Assembly: GCA_019054805.1 (NCBI GenBank)
Contig: JAHQIY010000019.1
Location: 30,001-94,000 of the forward strand
Origin: Brachionus manjavacas
Taxonomy: Eukaryota; Rotifera; Eurotatoria; Ploima; Brachionidae
Direction of reading: 5' to 3'
DNA: 64,000 nucleotides
Position 1 is the stretch's first letter. Each line of letters begins with the position of its first letter. Below the pieces are notes generated by a model. That model had not been told where the DNA came from, searched no databases, and saw only the letters and a list, made by a program, of their open reading frames with translations. Shown here one piece after another: positions 48,136-62,000 of this stretch. The position numbers and the translations under genes are program-made.

Positions 48136-48825
48136 GGTTTTGATGAGTTTAAAATTAACAGCAAAAAATTCAAATGAATGGTGCTATTTTAAATATTAAC
48201 AAAACAAATATTAACAAAACCAACCTTCCTTTAATTTTAATCCTTAATATTTTATTTTAAAAACTTAAATCTCTTATTTCCATCAACGAATCTAAAATTT
48301 ACATTTAATCAATCTTCAATATACAAATCTCTTGAATAAAATCTAATCAGGGTTTAACTTCTAATCCTAGCCAATTTTTACACTTTTTACTTAGAAATAA
48401 AATTGTTTACGAAAACTCAATAAATTTTACAAAAAAAATCCAAATTTTTTCATTTAATTTTAAAAAAGAATTGAAAAATATAAATATTTTATGAAAAATT
48501 TTTTTTTAAGAAATCACAAGAATTTTCCAAAAATTTTGTCAAATTAAAGAAATTAATGTTAAATATGATAAAGTTTAAAAATAAATATTTTATCAAATCA
48601 CTACTTTATACGATTAAATTAAATATTCAATTGAAATATTTAACAATTAAATTATTGATTTTTTTTCTCAGCGATTAAATCTAATTAAAATCGAATTAAT
48701 TTAATTTTCAAAATATAATATCCAAAAATCATTTATTTTTCATTTTGTTTAAAATAAAATGTAGTTAGCCATCAATTAAAGGTTAATAAAGTAAGTTTTC
48801 TTTTAAAGAATTTAATTTAAAATTA

Positions 48826-49187
48826 GAAATTGTTGGGGTTGTGAAGTTCGTTTCAATTCGACCATTTCAATTCAGAAAAACTTGAATAACTTTTTTACTA
48901 AAAGAGATAATTCAGTTCTGTAAAATGCTTAATTATAAGCAAATTTGCTTAATGCAGTAAAATAAGTCTGCAAAATACTCTGCAATTTTCTGCATTTTGC
49001 ACCCCATTAAAAAGTATTACAATCAAGTGTGCAATTACATTGCAAGGTTTTTGCAGACATATATTTTTGGATTAAGCAAAGTGAGCATTTTACTGAACTA
49101 AATTATCTCTTTTAGTAAAAAAGTTGTTCAAGTTTTTCTGAATTGAAACGATCGAATTGAAATGAACTTCACAACCCCGAAATTGTT
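48826..49187. mobile_element. Mutator-like MITE with 9-bp target duplication
   Basis: Element 48835-49178 (344 bp) has long terminal inverted repeats, GGGGTTGTGAAGTTCGTTTC at the left and its near complement ending ACTTCACAACCCC at the right, roughly 75 bp of matching arm. It is flanked by the perfect direct repeat GAAATTGTT at 48826-48834 and 49179-49187. A 9-bp duplication plus long TIRs is typical of Mutator-like elements. No coding capacity, so it would need a transposase elsewhere. Confidence 0.85.
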
Positions 49188-51341
49188 AAAGTTTTAAAAG
49201 CTTATCCATTCAAAGCCTAATGTATAAAAAGACAATTTAAGTAAAAAAAGTTGAGCTTTTTTTTAAAAGTTAAACTTTATTTAAATTAGGGTTAGTAATT
49301 GTTTAGAAGTCTTCTCTTGAAATGTTTGAAAAAATTTAGGCATTGCTCCTGTTACATTTTGATTAGTTAGAAATATTGCTTTCTATTTCAATATTTTACT
49401 GTAATCATCTAAATATATTTAGGTTTAAAGAATCTTAAAATAATCTAAGAAAAAAATTAAATTACAACTGTCTTCATTGTTAAAGTCCATTTCGTTATTG
49501 GAAGTTTGGAACATTTATGGTATTGTTCAAAAAATTTCAAAAGATTGTATTTTCATTATCTATTTGACTCTGTTTAGAATAAATTTCCAATAAATCTTCT
49601 TTCAATTTTTTCTCGTTCTGTTTTAAAATTTCAACTTTAAAGCTATGTTTTTTAGTTCATTTTGATCCATGGACGTCTGAAAAATTATAATATCAAAAAG
49701 ATCTTCAATTGCCTCCACTAAATCATTTTCATTTTGATGGATTTCACCTGATATCTAAAATGTAAGGCTTTCCAAAAACTTCAGGAAAGAAGATTCTCGT
49801 GCATAAAACGAATATAATTTGTTTATTTTTTCTACCGAATTCATTTATTAAATTCTTTTTCAATCTTATTTAAAAACAATTGAACTTGATGGAAATTAAT
49901 GAAATGACTTAAATTTAATTATTTAATTTTTTTTTGTTGTCAAAATAGTTTTAAAAAAATAATTATTTAAAAAAATAGAAAGAGAAATTGTTGATGAAGT
50001 GAGACTAAGAAATATCAGAATAGAAAAAGCGAGTGTTTAACTATTTTTCTTTTACTTTGTAAAAAATTTACAAGTTCTTCTAATTTGAGTAACAAAAATT
50101 AAACATTAAATCTAATTGCGTTTATAAGTTTCCAAAAATTTTTAAAATTCGTTAAATTTGTTTTGTTTTTTTGTTGACTTTCATTTCCAAAATGGCAAAT
50201 ATGAATTTAAAATTTGGCCAGGTAGTACTAGCAAAGTCTAGCTAAATTAAACTATATTTTTAATAATTCAAAAAATGCTTTTCTTTATTAGCGGGTTCAC
50301 ATACATTTCAAAATTTATTTGCTAGAGAGAAAGATTGACGTAATGTTTTTTATACTTTTTAGTATGCATTTTACTTTATTTAGTGTTATGTTTATGATAA
50401 ACGCTTTTTGTTTTTTTTTTAATTATTTTTAATTTTTAAGCAAAATTAATAATTAAATCAAAAATTAAACTCATTCAAACTCATGAGCAATTGTCAAATG
50501 ATGGCATTTGACAATCCCTAACCCATTTGACAATTGCAATTCGGAATAAAAAAAAAATAAGATTAAATAAATTTGACAAAAAATCAAAAATTCTTTAAAA
50601 GAAAAGACAAAGATAACTTAAAAAAAAAATAAATGTTCTTTTAACTTTACAATTGATAATAAATAAATGAAAAAAATAGCCTAAAAAAAATCTTATGTTA
50701 CTCATAAACAAAAATTAAAAGTATGATTGATGTTTTCAATAACAATGATTCAATTTTTTGGGCATTTTTTTTAAATTTTATCATAATTATAATATTTATC
50801 TTATGATAACAAAACAAAGCTGAAAATGGAACAAAGGAAAACATTTATATAGAAAAAAAAATATTTAGCCAAAATATTTGAATCCAAAATTAAAAGCTAA
50901 TTATAATTTAAATTGATTAAATAAGCTGGAAAATAACTGGAAAGCTTTGTTTCTATTTTTTGTAAAAATATTTTTTTTAATTTCCTGTCGAATTTTTATC
51001 TTAAAATTAAATTATTTATTTTTGGAATCTAGAACTTCAAAATTCATAATTTAATAAAAAAAATTTAAATCAATTTTTTAATATGAGATTATGCATAATT
51101 TTTCTTCTACGTCACTTAATTGCCTACGTAGAAATGATTCACACTCACACGTTTAAAGTCATGCTTTATTATGTGCAAAAAAACTGTCAAAGTTAAAAAA
51201 AAAAAAAAAAGTTGATAAAAAAATTAATCTAATAGAACTTTGTGGAAATTTGTGCATTAATCAAAATTCAAGGAGTGCAACTTTATATTTAAATTATGAT
51301 ATTACGAAAGAATTTAAAGATTTTCAGCTAGCTAAACTTGT
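49188..51341. other. AT-rich spacer, nothing recognised
   Basis: No supported ORF, array or motif; contains the 5' flank of the glycosyltransferase gene. Confidence 0.5.
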
Positions 51342-51413
51342 ATGAATCATTTTCAGTTGAGAATTTATTTAAATACCAAAATTTTTTCTCTGACTAAATT
51401 AGAAATAAAAAAA

Positions 51414-52979
51414 ATGAAGTTTTTTAAAAACAAAAGATACGGATCACTTGAGACTAAGAGAACAGACAGAGTGATATTTTTATGGAGCGTGCCGGCAAAT
51501 GGTCACCTTAATCCAACATTGTGCTATGCCAATGAACTACTCAAAGCATTGCCCGAAATGAACTGTTCCAAACTGGTGTTTTATTCGGGCAAATCGTTCA
51601 AAGACCTCATTCTAAATCTTCCCAACAATCGAGGCAAAGACTTGATCGAGTTTCGCGACTACGAACTCGAAAAGAACACAGGCACCGAAAATCTCCTCAA
51701 ATTAATAATGAACTTCAACACTAAGCCTGGCACATTGTTCCGAGTTTTTCAATGCTACGAAAATTCCATAAAACTCGGTGCCAAGCACCTATTCCAGCGT
51801 TTAATCCAAGACATGCACAATGATCAGCCAGTGCTAATTTTGTACGACCAAGCTCTTTTTTTCCCGAAAATAGCATGCGAATTGTACAGCAAAAAGTATA
51901 GCTGTGCCAAACCATTACATGTGTCATATGTGACTACGTTCATGTGTGCCCGAGGCATTTATCCGTACTGGAGCGATTTGCAAAAAATGGGTCTCTTGGG
52001 CAACAATTTAAGTAGGCGCAACAAAATAAGAACTTTTTTCATTCTTGGCAATGATTTTTTTCACTATTTGTTCACCTATTACAAAACTCTGTGGTGGGAC
52101 TTGCATTTTTCGTTTCTAGATTTGGTTCTTAGATGCGAATTGCCTTTGAGCCAAGTGCAAATGATAGATCAAAATATGAACTTGGTATTTGTGATGCCCG
52201 AGGTTCAGCCAAGACTAGAATATTTTCAGAATAAAGCTAACATTAAATTTGTGGGTCCGTCCGTAGACGAAGTGGTTCGCTCAAATATAAGTCAAAAGAA
52301 AACCGACATGGACCAATATGTGGAGAGAATAGAGGAGTTTTTGGCTGGCAATTTGGTCAATTCACTTGAAGGACAAAAGTCCACTTTTATGCGAAGTGAA
52401 TCGACTGGCGAAAACTTCAAAAAATATCATAAGCCCATTATCTACGTTTCCATGGGCACTGTGTTCAACAATGAGAATTCAAATCTTTTCAGAATTTTGA
52501 TTGAAGGATGCAAAAAATTTAGCGACACTTACGCAATTATCATATCAACAGGTGACGAGAAAACTTATCAAAAGTATGCTGGCTTATACACAAATGACAA
52601 CATACTATTGATACCGCATACACCTCAAGTTGAAATATTGAAACGAACCCATCTGTTTATCACGCATGCCGGAATGAATTCGGTATCGGAGGCAATGAAT
52701 TATGGTGTGCCAATAATTTGCATACCACTTAGTGGAGATCAGCCGTTTGTTGCATGGCGAGTGGCCGATGAACTCGGTATGGGCATAAGACTACAGCCAG
52801 ACGAGTCATTAACAGTCGAAAAAGTTATTTCGAGCATCAGTAGAATCCTTATTGATCCTTCTTATCGCCTAAAAGCACAAAGTTTGTCTAAATTATCACA
52901 AAACTACGCTGGACACAAAACAGCAGTAGATTACACAATCAAAGCATTGCGTGATCACGAATCCAAAATGCTCATCTGA
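51414..52979 (+). CDS. UDP-glycosyltransferase, macrolide (MGT) type
   Basis: Single exon, 521 residues from the ATG at 51414 (AAAAAATGAAG). An ATG at 51342 would add 24 residues, but it precedes an acceptor-like TTTTCAG. GT-B fold: the N-terminal acceptor domain opens with SVPANGHLNPTL (the active-site His region), and the C-terminal nucleotide-sugar domain has YVSMGTVF, then the family signature ITHAGMNSVSEAMNYGVP...PLSGDQPFVAWR. Unlike animal ER UGTs it has no signal peptide and no C-terminal membrane anchor, so it should be cytosolic. This architecture is that of bacterial macrolide glycosyltransferases, which some invertebrates (for example spider mites) acquired by transfer. Likely role: conjugating small lipophilic compounds; substrate unknown. 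AATAAA at 53126 may end the transcript. Confidence 0.85.
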   Translation: MKFFKNKRYGSLETKRTDRVIFLWSVPANGHLNPTLCYANELLKALPEMNCSKLVFYSGKSFKDLILNLPNNRGKDLIEFRDYELEKNTGTENLLKLIMNFNTKPGTLFRVFQCYENSIKLGAKHLFQRLIQDMHNDQPVLILYDQALFFPKIACELYSKKYSCAKPLHVSYVTTFMCARGIYPYWSDLQKMGLLGNNLSRRNKIRTFFILGNDFFHYLFTYYKTLWWDLHFSFLDLVLRCELPLSQVQMIDQNMNLVFVMPEVQPRLEYFQNKANIKFVGPSVDEVVRSNISQKKTDMDQYVERIEEFLAGNLVNSLEGQKSTFMRSESTGENFKKYHKPIIYVSMGTVFNNENSNLFRILIEGCKKFSDTYAIIISTGDEKTYQKYAGLYTNDNILLIPHTPQVEILKRTHLFITHAGMNSVSEAMNYGVPIICIPLSGDQPFVAWRVADELGMGIRLQPDESLTVEKVISSISRILIDPSYRLKAQSLSKLSQNYAGHKTAVDYTIKALRDHESKMLI

Positions 52980-52995
52980 CCACATGATCGCATTC

Positions 52996-53037
52996 ACACA
53001 CACACACGCACACACACGCACACACACACACACACAT
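52996..53037 (+). repeat. (CA)n microsatellite
   Basis: CA repeat with CG interruptions, 15 bases after the glycosyltransferase stop, probably inside its 3' UTR. Confidence 0.9.
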
Positions 53038-53039
53038 TA

Positions 53040-56000
53040 GGTCTTTGATTAAATTAATTAAATGATTTGGCCAAAGCTATTTTATTTATTACAAAAAAAA
53101 AAAGAAAAGCACATTTTTTTTTTAAAATAAAGTTTTAGATGTATATTTTTTTTCTAAGTGGTAATTTTTAATGATTTGTAAACTTTTAGAATTTAATAAA
53201 AAGCATGTTTTTTTTTTTGTTGTGTTGCATATCTGTTAAATGTTTTAAAGCTTTATCAATTTTGTATTTTGTTGATAAGATTCTAATTTAGTCAAGAAAC
53301 ATTTTGTTATAATTTAAAAAATAAATTTTTAAAATTTTTATCTCTCTTTAATAATTCATTCAACCACTTATAAATTTTATTTATTTTTTTTCTAAATCTA
53401 AATTTTCTGTTTAAATATATTAATACTTGGACGCATAATGTAAGTTGATCATTTTTTTTTTAACTTAGTAGCAAAAGCAATTGCCGATTTTCAAGGTTAG
53501 GCATTAGTTTGGGGCTGTTTTTTTTTTCTACTCAAACTAATTGAGTTTGTCTTTAGAAGGGTCCAATGTTTGCTTTAACTTAATTTAAATATTTTTTCAG
53601 CAGGTTTTTATTACTCGTTGAAAATAAAATCTATTTCTCTTCGAATAAAAATTATTTTAAGAGTTGATTTGGCTTTATTGAAGATTTTATGTTATCCAAA
53701 ATTTTAAAAGGTTTTTCGTTTCTATTTGCCTATCAAATATTGATAAAGCAAGATTTTACGTATTCAAATTGAATTTTGTTAATTGCTTTTATAACTATGC
53801 AATTGTTTGTACCAAAAAAACATTTTCGCTTTTACTTTCATTGACTTCAATAAAAATTTGTATCTTTTATTCAAGGTTAATTAATTATTATTTTTATTAT
53901 TATTATTTGAAAATGATTAAAAATTGTCCGATATAATATAAGATTGAATCATTTTTATGAATCGTTTATGTAGATTGTCTGCAATTCTAACACTAGAGTT
54001 GAAGATTGCTCAAAAAATTTACTCTAACAAAAAAATTATTTGAAAATTTGCTTAATTTCAAACAAAGAGACAAATTTTTTTTTACCATAATTCTAATAAA
54101 ATTTTAACAACTATACATTAGTCAAATCATGCATGAAATTTTCAAAAAACTAATGAATATGATCGTTAATTTTATCATAAGAAAATCAAATTAGTACACT
54201 ATACCCAATTTAACGATATTTTTCCAAGTATATTGTATCGATAAATCATTTAAAAAATATAAGGCCAATTTTTAAGAAACTATAAAAAAAATACTCAAAT
54301 TTAAGTTTAACAAATAATTTTTGTACATATTACGTCGGTGTTTGGCTCTTTAGGGCTAGTTTTTTTCTTTTGATTTATTTAATTTATATAACAGTTAGCT
54401 GAAAGCCATATATTTTTTTTTATTCAGGCATTTGTAAAGCTTAAACAAATTTGACCATGAAGTGTGTTCAAAAATGAACTAAATATTTGATAGCTATAAA
54501 AATGATGAAAAAAAAAACAATTTTTCTCACAAGGAGTTAAAAATATTTTTTTTTCTCCATTTAATATGGTATTAATTCAATGAGATCTCATAAGATACCT
54601 AATATTCCTATAAGGATAAGCTCTTGACAAAAAATATTATGAATTTTTACACAATTATATTAATTTTCTTTAAATCCAATGAAAAATACATTTATCCCTA
54701 AGAAGTAACCTTTTGTACAAAATAATTTACATTTAAAATTAATTTTAATATAACAAAGTACATCATAAGTTAAATGATACAAAAAATTATAAAAAAAATT
54801 TATAATTTAGAAAATTATAAATTGCTCATATTTTTAGAGTACTAATAAAATTAATTTTTTGGAAAATTTAACTTGATTATTTTTATAAACAAAAATTAAT
54901 CTAAATAATAATATTAAGAGAAGTCAATTTTTTCCCATGAATGAGGATGGTCCAATTTTCATCTTTGATTTAAAAAGCTATAAATTTTTTTAAACAATTT
55001 TGGCAACAAAATAAATTAGCATATAAAAACAATACAAAATAGATTTTTAGCATTTTGTTTATAGTCTCTCTATTCAATTTATTCATGAGACCGGTTTTAA
55101 TACAAAACTAAGTAGTCTTTGTAATAAATAAATATCAAAACTTGAAAAATTTATCTTTTTTTAATTCTAAATCGCATTTAATCAAAATTTAAGGTTTACA
55201 CTTGAATACAAAAAAAGCTTAAACGAGTCGAATAAACTTCAACTTTCGTAATCATCTATAATCGACTTAGAGTTGTTGTTTTTCAAATTTTCGTTTCAAG
55301 TGTAATTAAAGCGTAAACTTAGTGTATTTTTGTTTTAAGTTGAATTTCAAGCAACATCTCAATTGAAGACATATTTAAAATAATTTAGAAAAAAATCAAG
55401 TTAAATTTTTTTTAAACTCAAATTTAAGAGAATAAATTCAATTAAATACAAATTCTAAAACCGGATTGCAAAATAATTATTTTAATTAAATTGACAAAAT
55501 AATTAAAATATTTATCATTGTAGTTGATTTTAAATGTTTTGGTTAATTTTGTTTCAATCAATAGATCGAAAGTATTTTGGTGCTTAGTTAATTAGATACT
55601 GTCTGAATTTTTTCCAGTCTAAATTGATTAATAAAACAGCTTTTTTTTTAGACAAAAAGAAATTTGCATATGTTTTAGTATTTTCTATCAGATGGTATCG
55701 TTCGTCTAATGATTTTAACTAAATATTTTTTTTTTTATTTAATAGTTATCAAATTGTAAAATTTGTGTGCGTGTATATGTGTGTGTGTGTGTGTGTGTGA
55801 GTCAAAAAAATCTTTAAAAAGTTAATTTTATTTAAAATAATTTTATATTTTTATTTTAAAATTATAAAATGGTTGATTATTTGAAAATTGGAATTTGTAT
55901 TTTTCCATTAGTGTTGGTGGTGGCAAACGAAGTGGTTATGTATTTGGCAGTGTCATCTTAAAATCATCTTTTCAATGTGCTTTATTGCCAGAAAAAAATT

Positions 56001-59000
56001 CACAAAAAAATTTTGTAATAAATTTTGATTTATATTTTTGTTGAAAGTAATTTTCCAATTTAATATAAGATTCATTTTTTGCAAAAAAACCAAACAACAA
56101 AAGATGTCATAGCCACTTCGTTTGCCTACATTGTTTGTGCTTACACTTTTTCACTAATAGACTCGTTCAAGTGCTTCTCTTTATTCTAGGTGGCTTTAAA
56201 ACACAAAGACACTGATAAATGCGAAAATATACATTGATTTTACTTGATTAGCTGTTTTTTTTTTATTTTGTTCAATATCAATCAACTTGGGAATAAGCAA
56301 AAAAATTAAAAGGTAATTTTAAACAAATTTAAAATATAGCTTATCCCATAGGAGTTTTGATCGATTTGAAAAAAATTGGGATTTCTATTTGAAAAGACTA
56401 AAAAGTGACATTTAATCAAATGGCTTATGTATTTAGTAAAAAAAAAATATATATATAGAATTGAAATGAAAATAACAGGAACAAGTGTGTAAGTATCACG
56501 AAAACTAAACGAATTGATTCAAATGTGACATTTAGTTTTTCTAAAAGATATTAATGATTTTTTTTCTTCGAAGCGAAACAAAAGAATTATGGTTTCAAAT
56601 GACAAAAAAAAACTAGATAATAATAATAAAAAGAGTAATAGTAATAATAGTAAGAATGGTAAGCAAAAATGGTGAGCGCACACAAACATTCTTTAATTAA
56701 TTTTTAATTCCTGCTATTTTTGTATATGATTATAGGGGCTTTGTTAGCTCGCTAGCTATTGAAATTCAACTCTTTTTCCTAATCAAAAGATTATCTAATC
56801 TTCAAAGGCATTATTTCTTATTTAAAGCAATTTAATTTGAATCATTTTCTTTTTCTTTTTTTTTGTTTCGTTTTGTTTCGTTTCGTTTCGTTTTTTGTTT
56901 TGTTTTGTTTTGGTCCTATAGTGTCCTTGTCAAATTTTGATGTTTCACTCGGAATCATTAATAAAAAAGCTCGAGCAAACAATCAACTCTATATTTGTTT
57001 AATTATAGACTCGAAATTTTATTAAAATAGAATTCTTAAAAATGGTCTTTATGGCTTTGTTTGATAAAGTTTTAGTTTTTCGAGTCATTGCTTTTTGTTT
57101 GCCAATTAGCAAAGTAAGCCAATTTGTTGGCATTTGTTTTTGTTCATTCGAATGGCAACATCAGCTAAGCAAATTATTAGAGTGAGTCAAAGCGGCACTA
57201 CAGTTGACACTTGTGTTCAGAATGAAGATAGATAAAGTAAAAATGTGAGTGGCGTCCTGCGGTTACACTCTCAACCCAAATTAAACTAAGCTAAGGTGTC
57301 CACTACTAACTGATCGATTGATTCATTTAAACAATAAAGGTTCTTGACATATGTTAAACAAAGTGCTAAGAACGAAAATTTAATAATTACTCAGACTGAA
57401 GGATGTTTGTTCTAGTGTATGTTTGACATTTTTCCATTGTTGATTTTGTATTTTGTATGTATTTGGTTATTTTTGTGGAGTGATCTAAGTTTTTTCTTCT
57501 CTTTTTCTTCTTTTTTTTTCTTCTTTTTTTTAGTATCCAAAGTGGTTGGTAATTTGTTGCCAAAAGTGCATTGGAAACTAACCACTTAATCAATGAATAT
57601 GGATGAAAGAATGAATGAAAGAATGAAGGAACGAATGAAGGAACGAATGGATGGCTTAGTGAAAATTATTGCTGCTCGAATGATCACTAAACCATGTTGA
57701 ATAGATCCGGCTCGGGCCCGATTAGATCCTAGAGATAAATGAAAAGATATGATATAGATTAAATTTCAGTAAAGCAAAATATGCAAATGTTTATTTAGAT
57801 TTTTGAGTCGATCGATTTCATTTATGTCAAAGTGTAAACGAGCTCTAAAAGATAATTAAAAACGCTTTTCAAAATGTTCAAAGCCACTTGACCATTTGGC
57901 GCTTCTCTCTTTCTCTCTTTCTCTCTTTGGTTCGTTCGCTTTGAATAAGTGTCAAATTTCAATTATTTAGAACACATTCTTTAAAGCTCATTCACTCACT
58001 TATTCACTTACTTACTTACTTGCTCACCACAGGCAGTCAACTAATCTTAAGAATAACAAAAAGCTCTATTAACATTGCCGTTAGGCGTCTATTCTAAATA
58101 TTTAAATGTTTTATATATTTCAACAGTTTTAACTTTATTTTTTTACAGACTTAAAATCTGTTTTTAATAGTAGCGTTCTTCTTTATTTTAGACTAATTGA
58201 TTTACGGATTCAATCAGTCAGTAAGTCAGCCGGCCGTCCATCCGTGTATTTATATATTCCGACTATTTATAACTTTCTACTCGTCCATCTACACTTGGTA
58301 CTTGTTCTATTCGAGCTTTAATGAACTCATGGTTAAAATAGTTTATTCACAGAATGAGTAAACTATTTTCAAGCTCTTATCGCTTGGCTTTCTTTTAGTC
58401 TCAATTTATCTCAACAATCATTTCATCACATCACAATAAGTTAGAGTTTCTTGATCTCTGTTAATTTTAAATGATTTTTCAATAAAAATGAAAAAAAACG
58501 CAAATTGTCTTAACGGACAGCATCGACAACATCAACAAAAACAAAAACAAAAATACAAATTGATAAATAATATTTGTCATAAAAATCTATAACGACTATT
58601 AACTAATAACTTAAACTAATTTAGAAAAATTAAATTGAATAGAAGTTTTATAAAGGTTTACTTAGTCGAATAGAACCATTTGTTGTTAAATCACCAGGAC
58701 TAAATCTGAATTTCTTATTACATCTTATTTAAAAACAAAAAATTTAGAAATTAAATTAATTATAGAATATTTATTAGTAAATTAATTAAATGGTGAGTTC
58801 ATTTAAATTTAATTAATATTTAATTTAATTCAATTTAATTAAACAATACATTAAATCTAAAAGCTTAGCTCAAGATTTTTTTTTTTTTTTTAATAAAATG
58901 CACTCAAATTAATTAATTTCATTTCATTTTATCGATATGTTTTGAAACGAAATGTTTAGATTAGACTGAAAAATGGTCAACTATATAAGTCAATAATGGA

Positions 59001-62000
59001 ACCATTTTTTATTATTTTTTTTTGTTTCAAGTATTTAGACTAAAATCGCTTTTAATTTTTATTTAAAATATTTGAATATATTTTAAAATTAATTCATTTT
59101 CTAACAATTTTTTTAAAAATTATAATCGAATTTTTCTTTTTTTTTTGTGCGGCATGTTTTTAATGCTTTTTAATCTTTCAATAATCCATAGAAACGGAAG
59201 AAAGATTATAGTTTGTATTCTAATTTTCATTTTTACCAACTAAACCAAGTCACATATGATTGCTGACTAAAAAAAGAACAACTTTTTAAAAAAGCCTATT
59301 CCAATTGAGTTAATTTAATTTTGTTTCCATCAAGACTTTGTGCGTCTATTATTCCTTGTTTTTTGCCCAACTCGATAGCTGATATAATAGTAGGCTTTTT
59401 TTAAGCTTGATTTGTTTTAGATCCAAAAAAATAATATCTCGAAAATAATATCTCAAAAGTCCTCAATTGATAGAACATATTGAATCATAAAGAACATATA
59501 CATAACTTGATAGACATAATATTCGTTTTTTAATTTTTTATCTCAAATATCATAAATATTATTTAGGCATTAAACTGGTATGTTTTGACCAGAAATTAGT
59601 TAATGAGTTATTTTTGTTGTTGTTGTTGTTGTTGTCGTTTTTGATGTTTTTGTTGTTGTTTACTATGCATTAAAATACTTTTATACACACATATGTATAC
59701 GTTTGACTTTGTCAATCGTCTTTAGATTAAATAAAATAAAATCATATTTTTCTATCATTAGTATTCAAATTTATTAAAATATTTTCTTTTTATCTTTTTT
59801 CTCTTTTTTTTCTCTTTTTTTTCTCTTTTTTTTCTCTTTTTAAATGTAGACTGATTTTAATCGAGACAAATTAAATTTATTTTTTTTGTTGTGAAAAAAA
59901 GTCTCAAGTAGCGGAAGTCGAAACATAATAAAAGTTAAATTGACTTTAAGTGCTTGAGCGAATTAGAAAATAAATAAAAAACAAAACAAAAAAAAACTAA
60001 GCCAATTTTAACGCGGTGTATTTTTAACAATTAGGAAAAATTTGAAATTAATTATTTTGTTGTTTTATTTAGAAGTTTGTTATTATTTATACGAAAAGTT
60101 TAAATTAATAATATATATTACACTTGAAATCGGCGTTCTCTTTTAGAGCTTAAGTATTTTGAATTGCGATCATGATTCTACCATTGGTTATATAAATCAA
60201 GATAAAAAAAAGAGTATTCGAGCCCAGCTAATATTTGTATGTATGTGTATTTATTTTAAATCATTATTTAAGTAAATATCAAAACCAGATTTATTTTTGG
60301 CTAAGAGTTTGCTCAAGTTATTTTCAGTCATATTTGTTTAAAAGATTCAGAACGCTCCATTGTTCATTCATTCATTCACTCTCTAAGTTCAAATTTCGAT
60401 ATTACTGTATTGAAATTGGCATATCTGATAATGCACTAGGTATTTTCCAAGACACTTGATGATTCAACAATTAAAAATCTCTCTTGTTCTCTAACCTGAA
60501 TTTATATTTTACAACAAAAAAAACAAGATATTTATTTTAAAAAAAAATAAGAAAAAAATTAACTTAATTAACTGCACTAGCAATAAAGAAGAAGAACACA
60601 GAATAGTTTGTGTTGTTGTTGTGTTTTCATCAACTCTGAGATGGGCAAGCAAGTAAGAATGTTTGTGTTTGCCAAACATTTATTTGTCTCGTCTACCACA
60701 CAGTGTGTAGTGACATACTTGCGAAATATTTCGTGACATTGTCCAAGAAACCGATTTTTAATTTTGAGTCATCAATCAAAATACAAATGACCAAATCATT
60801 ATTGTCCACTATTAGGCTTAGAAAATGATAAATTAATAAAATTTGATTTTATCGTTTGAGATAAAATTTTACACTAATAGATTTTTTATCTTTTCTTCTT
60901 CTAGTTCTTTTACTTTTTCCTTCTTCATATAGTAGAAGTTGTTGTTGTTGTTGTTGTTGCTAAAGTGATCAGCAATGGACTCTAAGGCGCATATTAAATT
61001 ACCAAATGACAAAACGAGGATTATTCAATTACTTAAAAGGTCTCTACTACTAACTTACTCTGGCCACTGACCCACACTGGGATTTATTTGCTTGAATTTT
61101 AATTATTATTATTTTTTTTTATTAGAGTATCAAATTTAAATTGTTATCTGCACTGGTTTGTTTGTCCAGATTAGCTTTATTAATTTTTTGCATAAATAAA
61201 AAACAAGAAAAGGAAGGAGTGTAATTTTATTGAGATTTTTATGATCGAGTTGTAAACCATGCCGGTCATAATCCATTCGGAGCACACAGCTTTTCATTAT
61301 CATCAATTAAGCTATCAGTCTAACATGCAGAAAATTATTCATAGATAAAATTTAGGTTAAGATCGTTCAGGTTTAGCAAATTTGATTTATTTTTTTTAGA
61401 AAAATAAAGAAAAAAAAAAGAAAAAAAAAGAAAAAGAGAAGAAGAAGAAAGAAAAAGAGAAGGAGAAAAAAACCAAGAGCTTAAAAGTCGCTCCGACCAA
61501 AGTACTCATATCAACTAATTGTAATTGAGTGTCGCGCGTTGTCTATCTAGTATCGTGTTATTTGAAAAATTGACATTTTCTCTTGTAACTAGATAAATAA
61601 AATCTAATTTTTGTTTCCTGTACTCATTTCGATTGAGCCTAAAGAAAACAATAGAAAAAAAAATGTTTATTTTCTTTTTTGCTTTTGGCGTATTTAATGC
61701 GAAACATTGGTCTAATTGAATCGATTAGTGCAAGGACTGTGAATCGATCTCAGACAAACAGCATCTTTAATTTATTAATTCAAGCCATCGTAAAACAATC
61801 GTTAATAACCTAAAGATTTTATCATTAAGTTAATAAGAGTTTATTGGTGGCGTTGTGGCTACTACTAATCTGACTTATATTTTAATTAAGAATTCATCTG
61901 GTTACTATTGATGGCTTTTTGTTTATTTATTCATTATTCAATGTTCATATCAATCACTAAAATAATAAACATCTTTTTGTTCAGACCGTCTACTTTTTTA

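Noticed and set aside
56837-57025. Small secreted protein (Phe/Val-rich ORF)
   Set aside because: The hydrophobic stretch is encoded by a TTTCG/TTTTG simple repeat.
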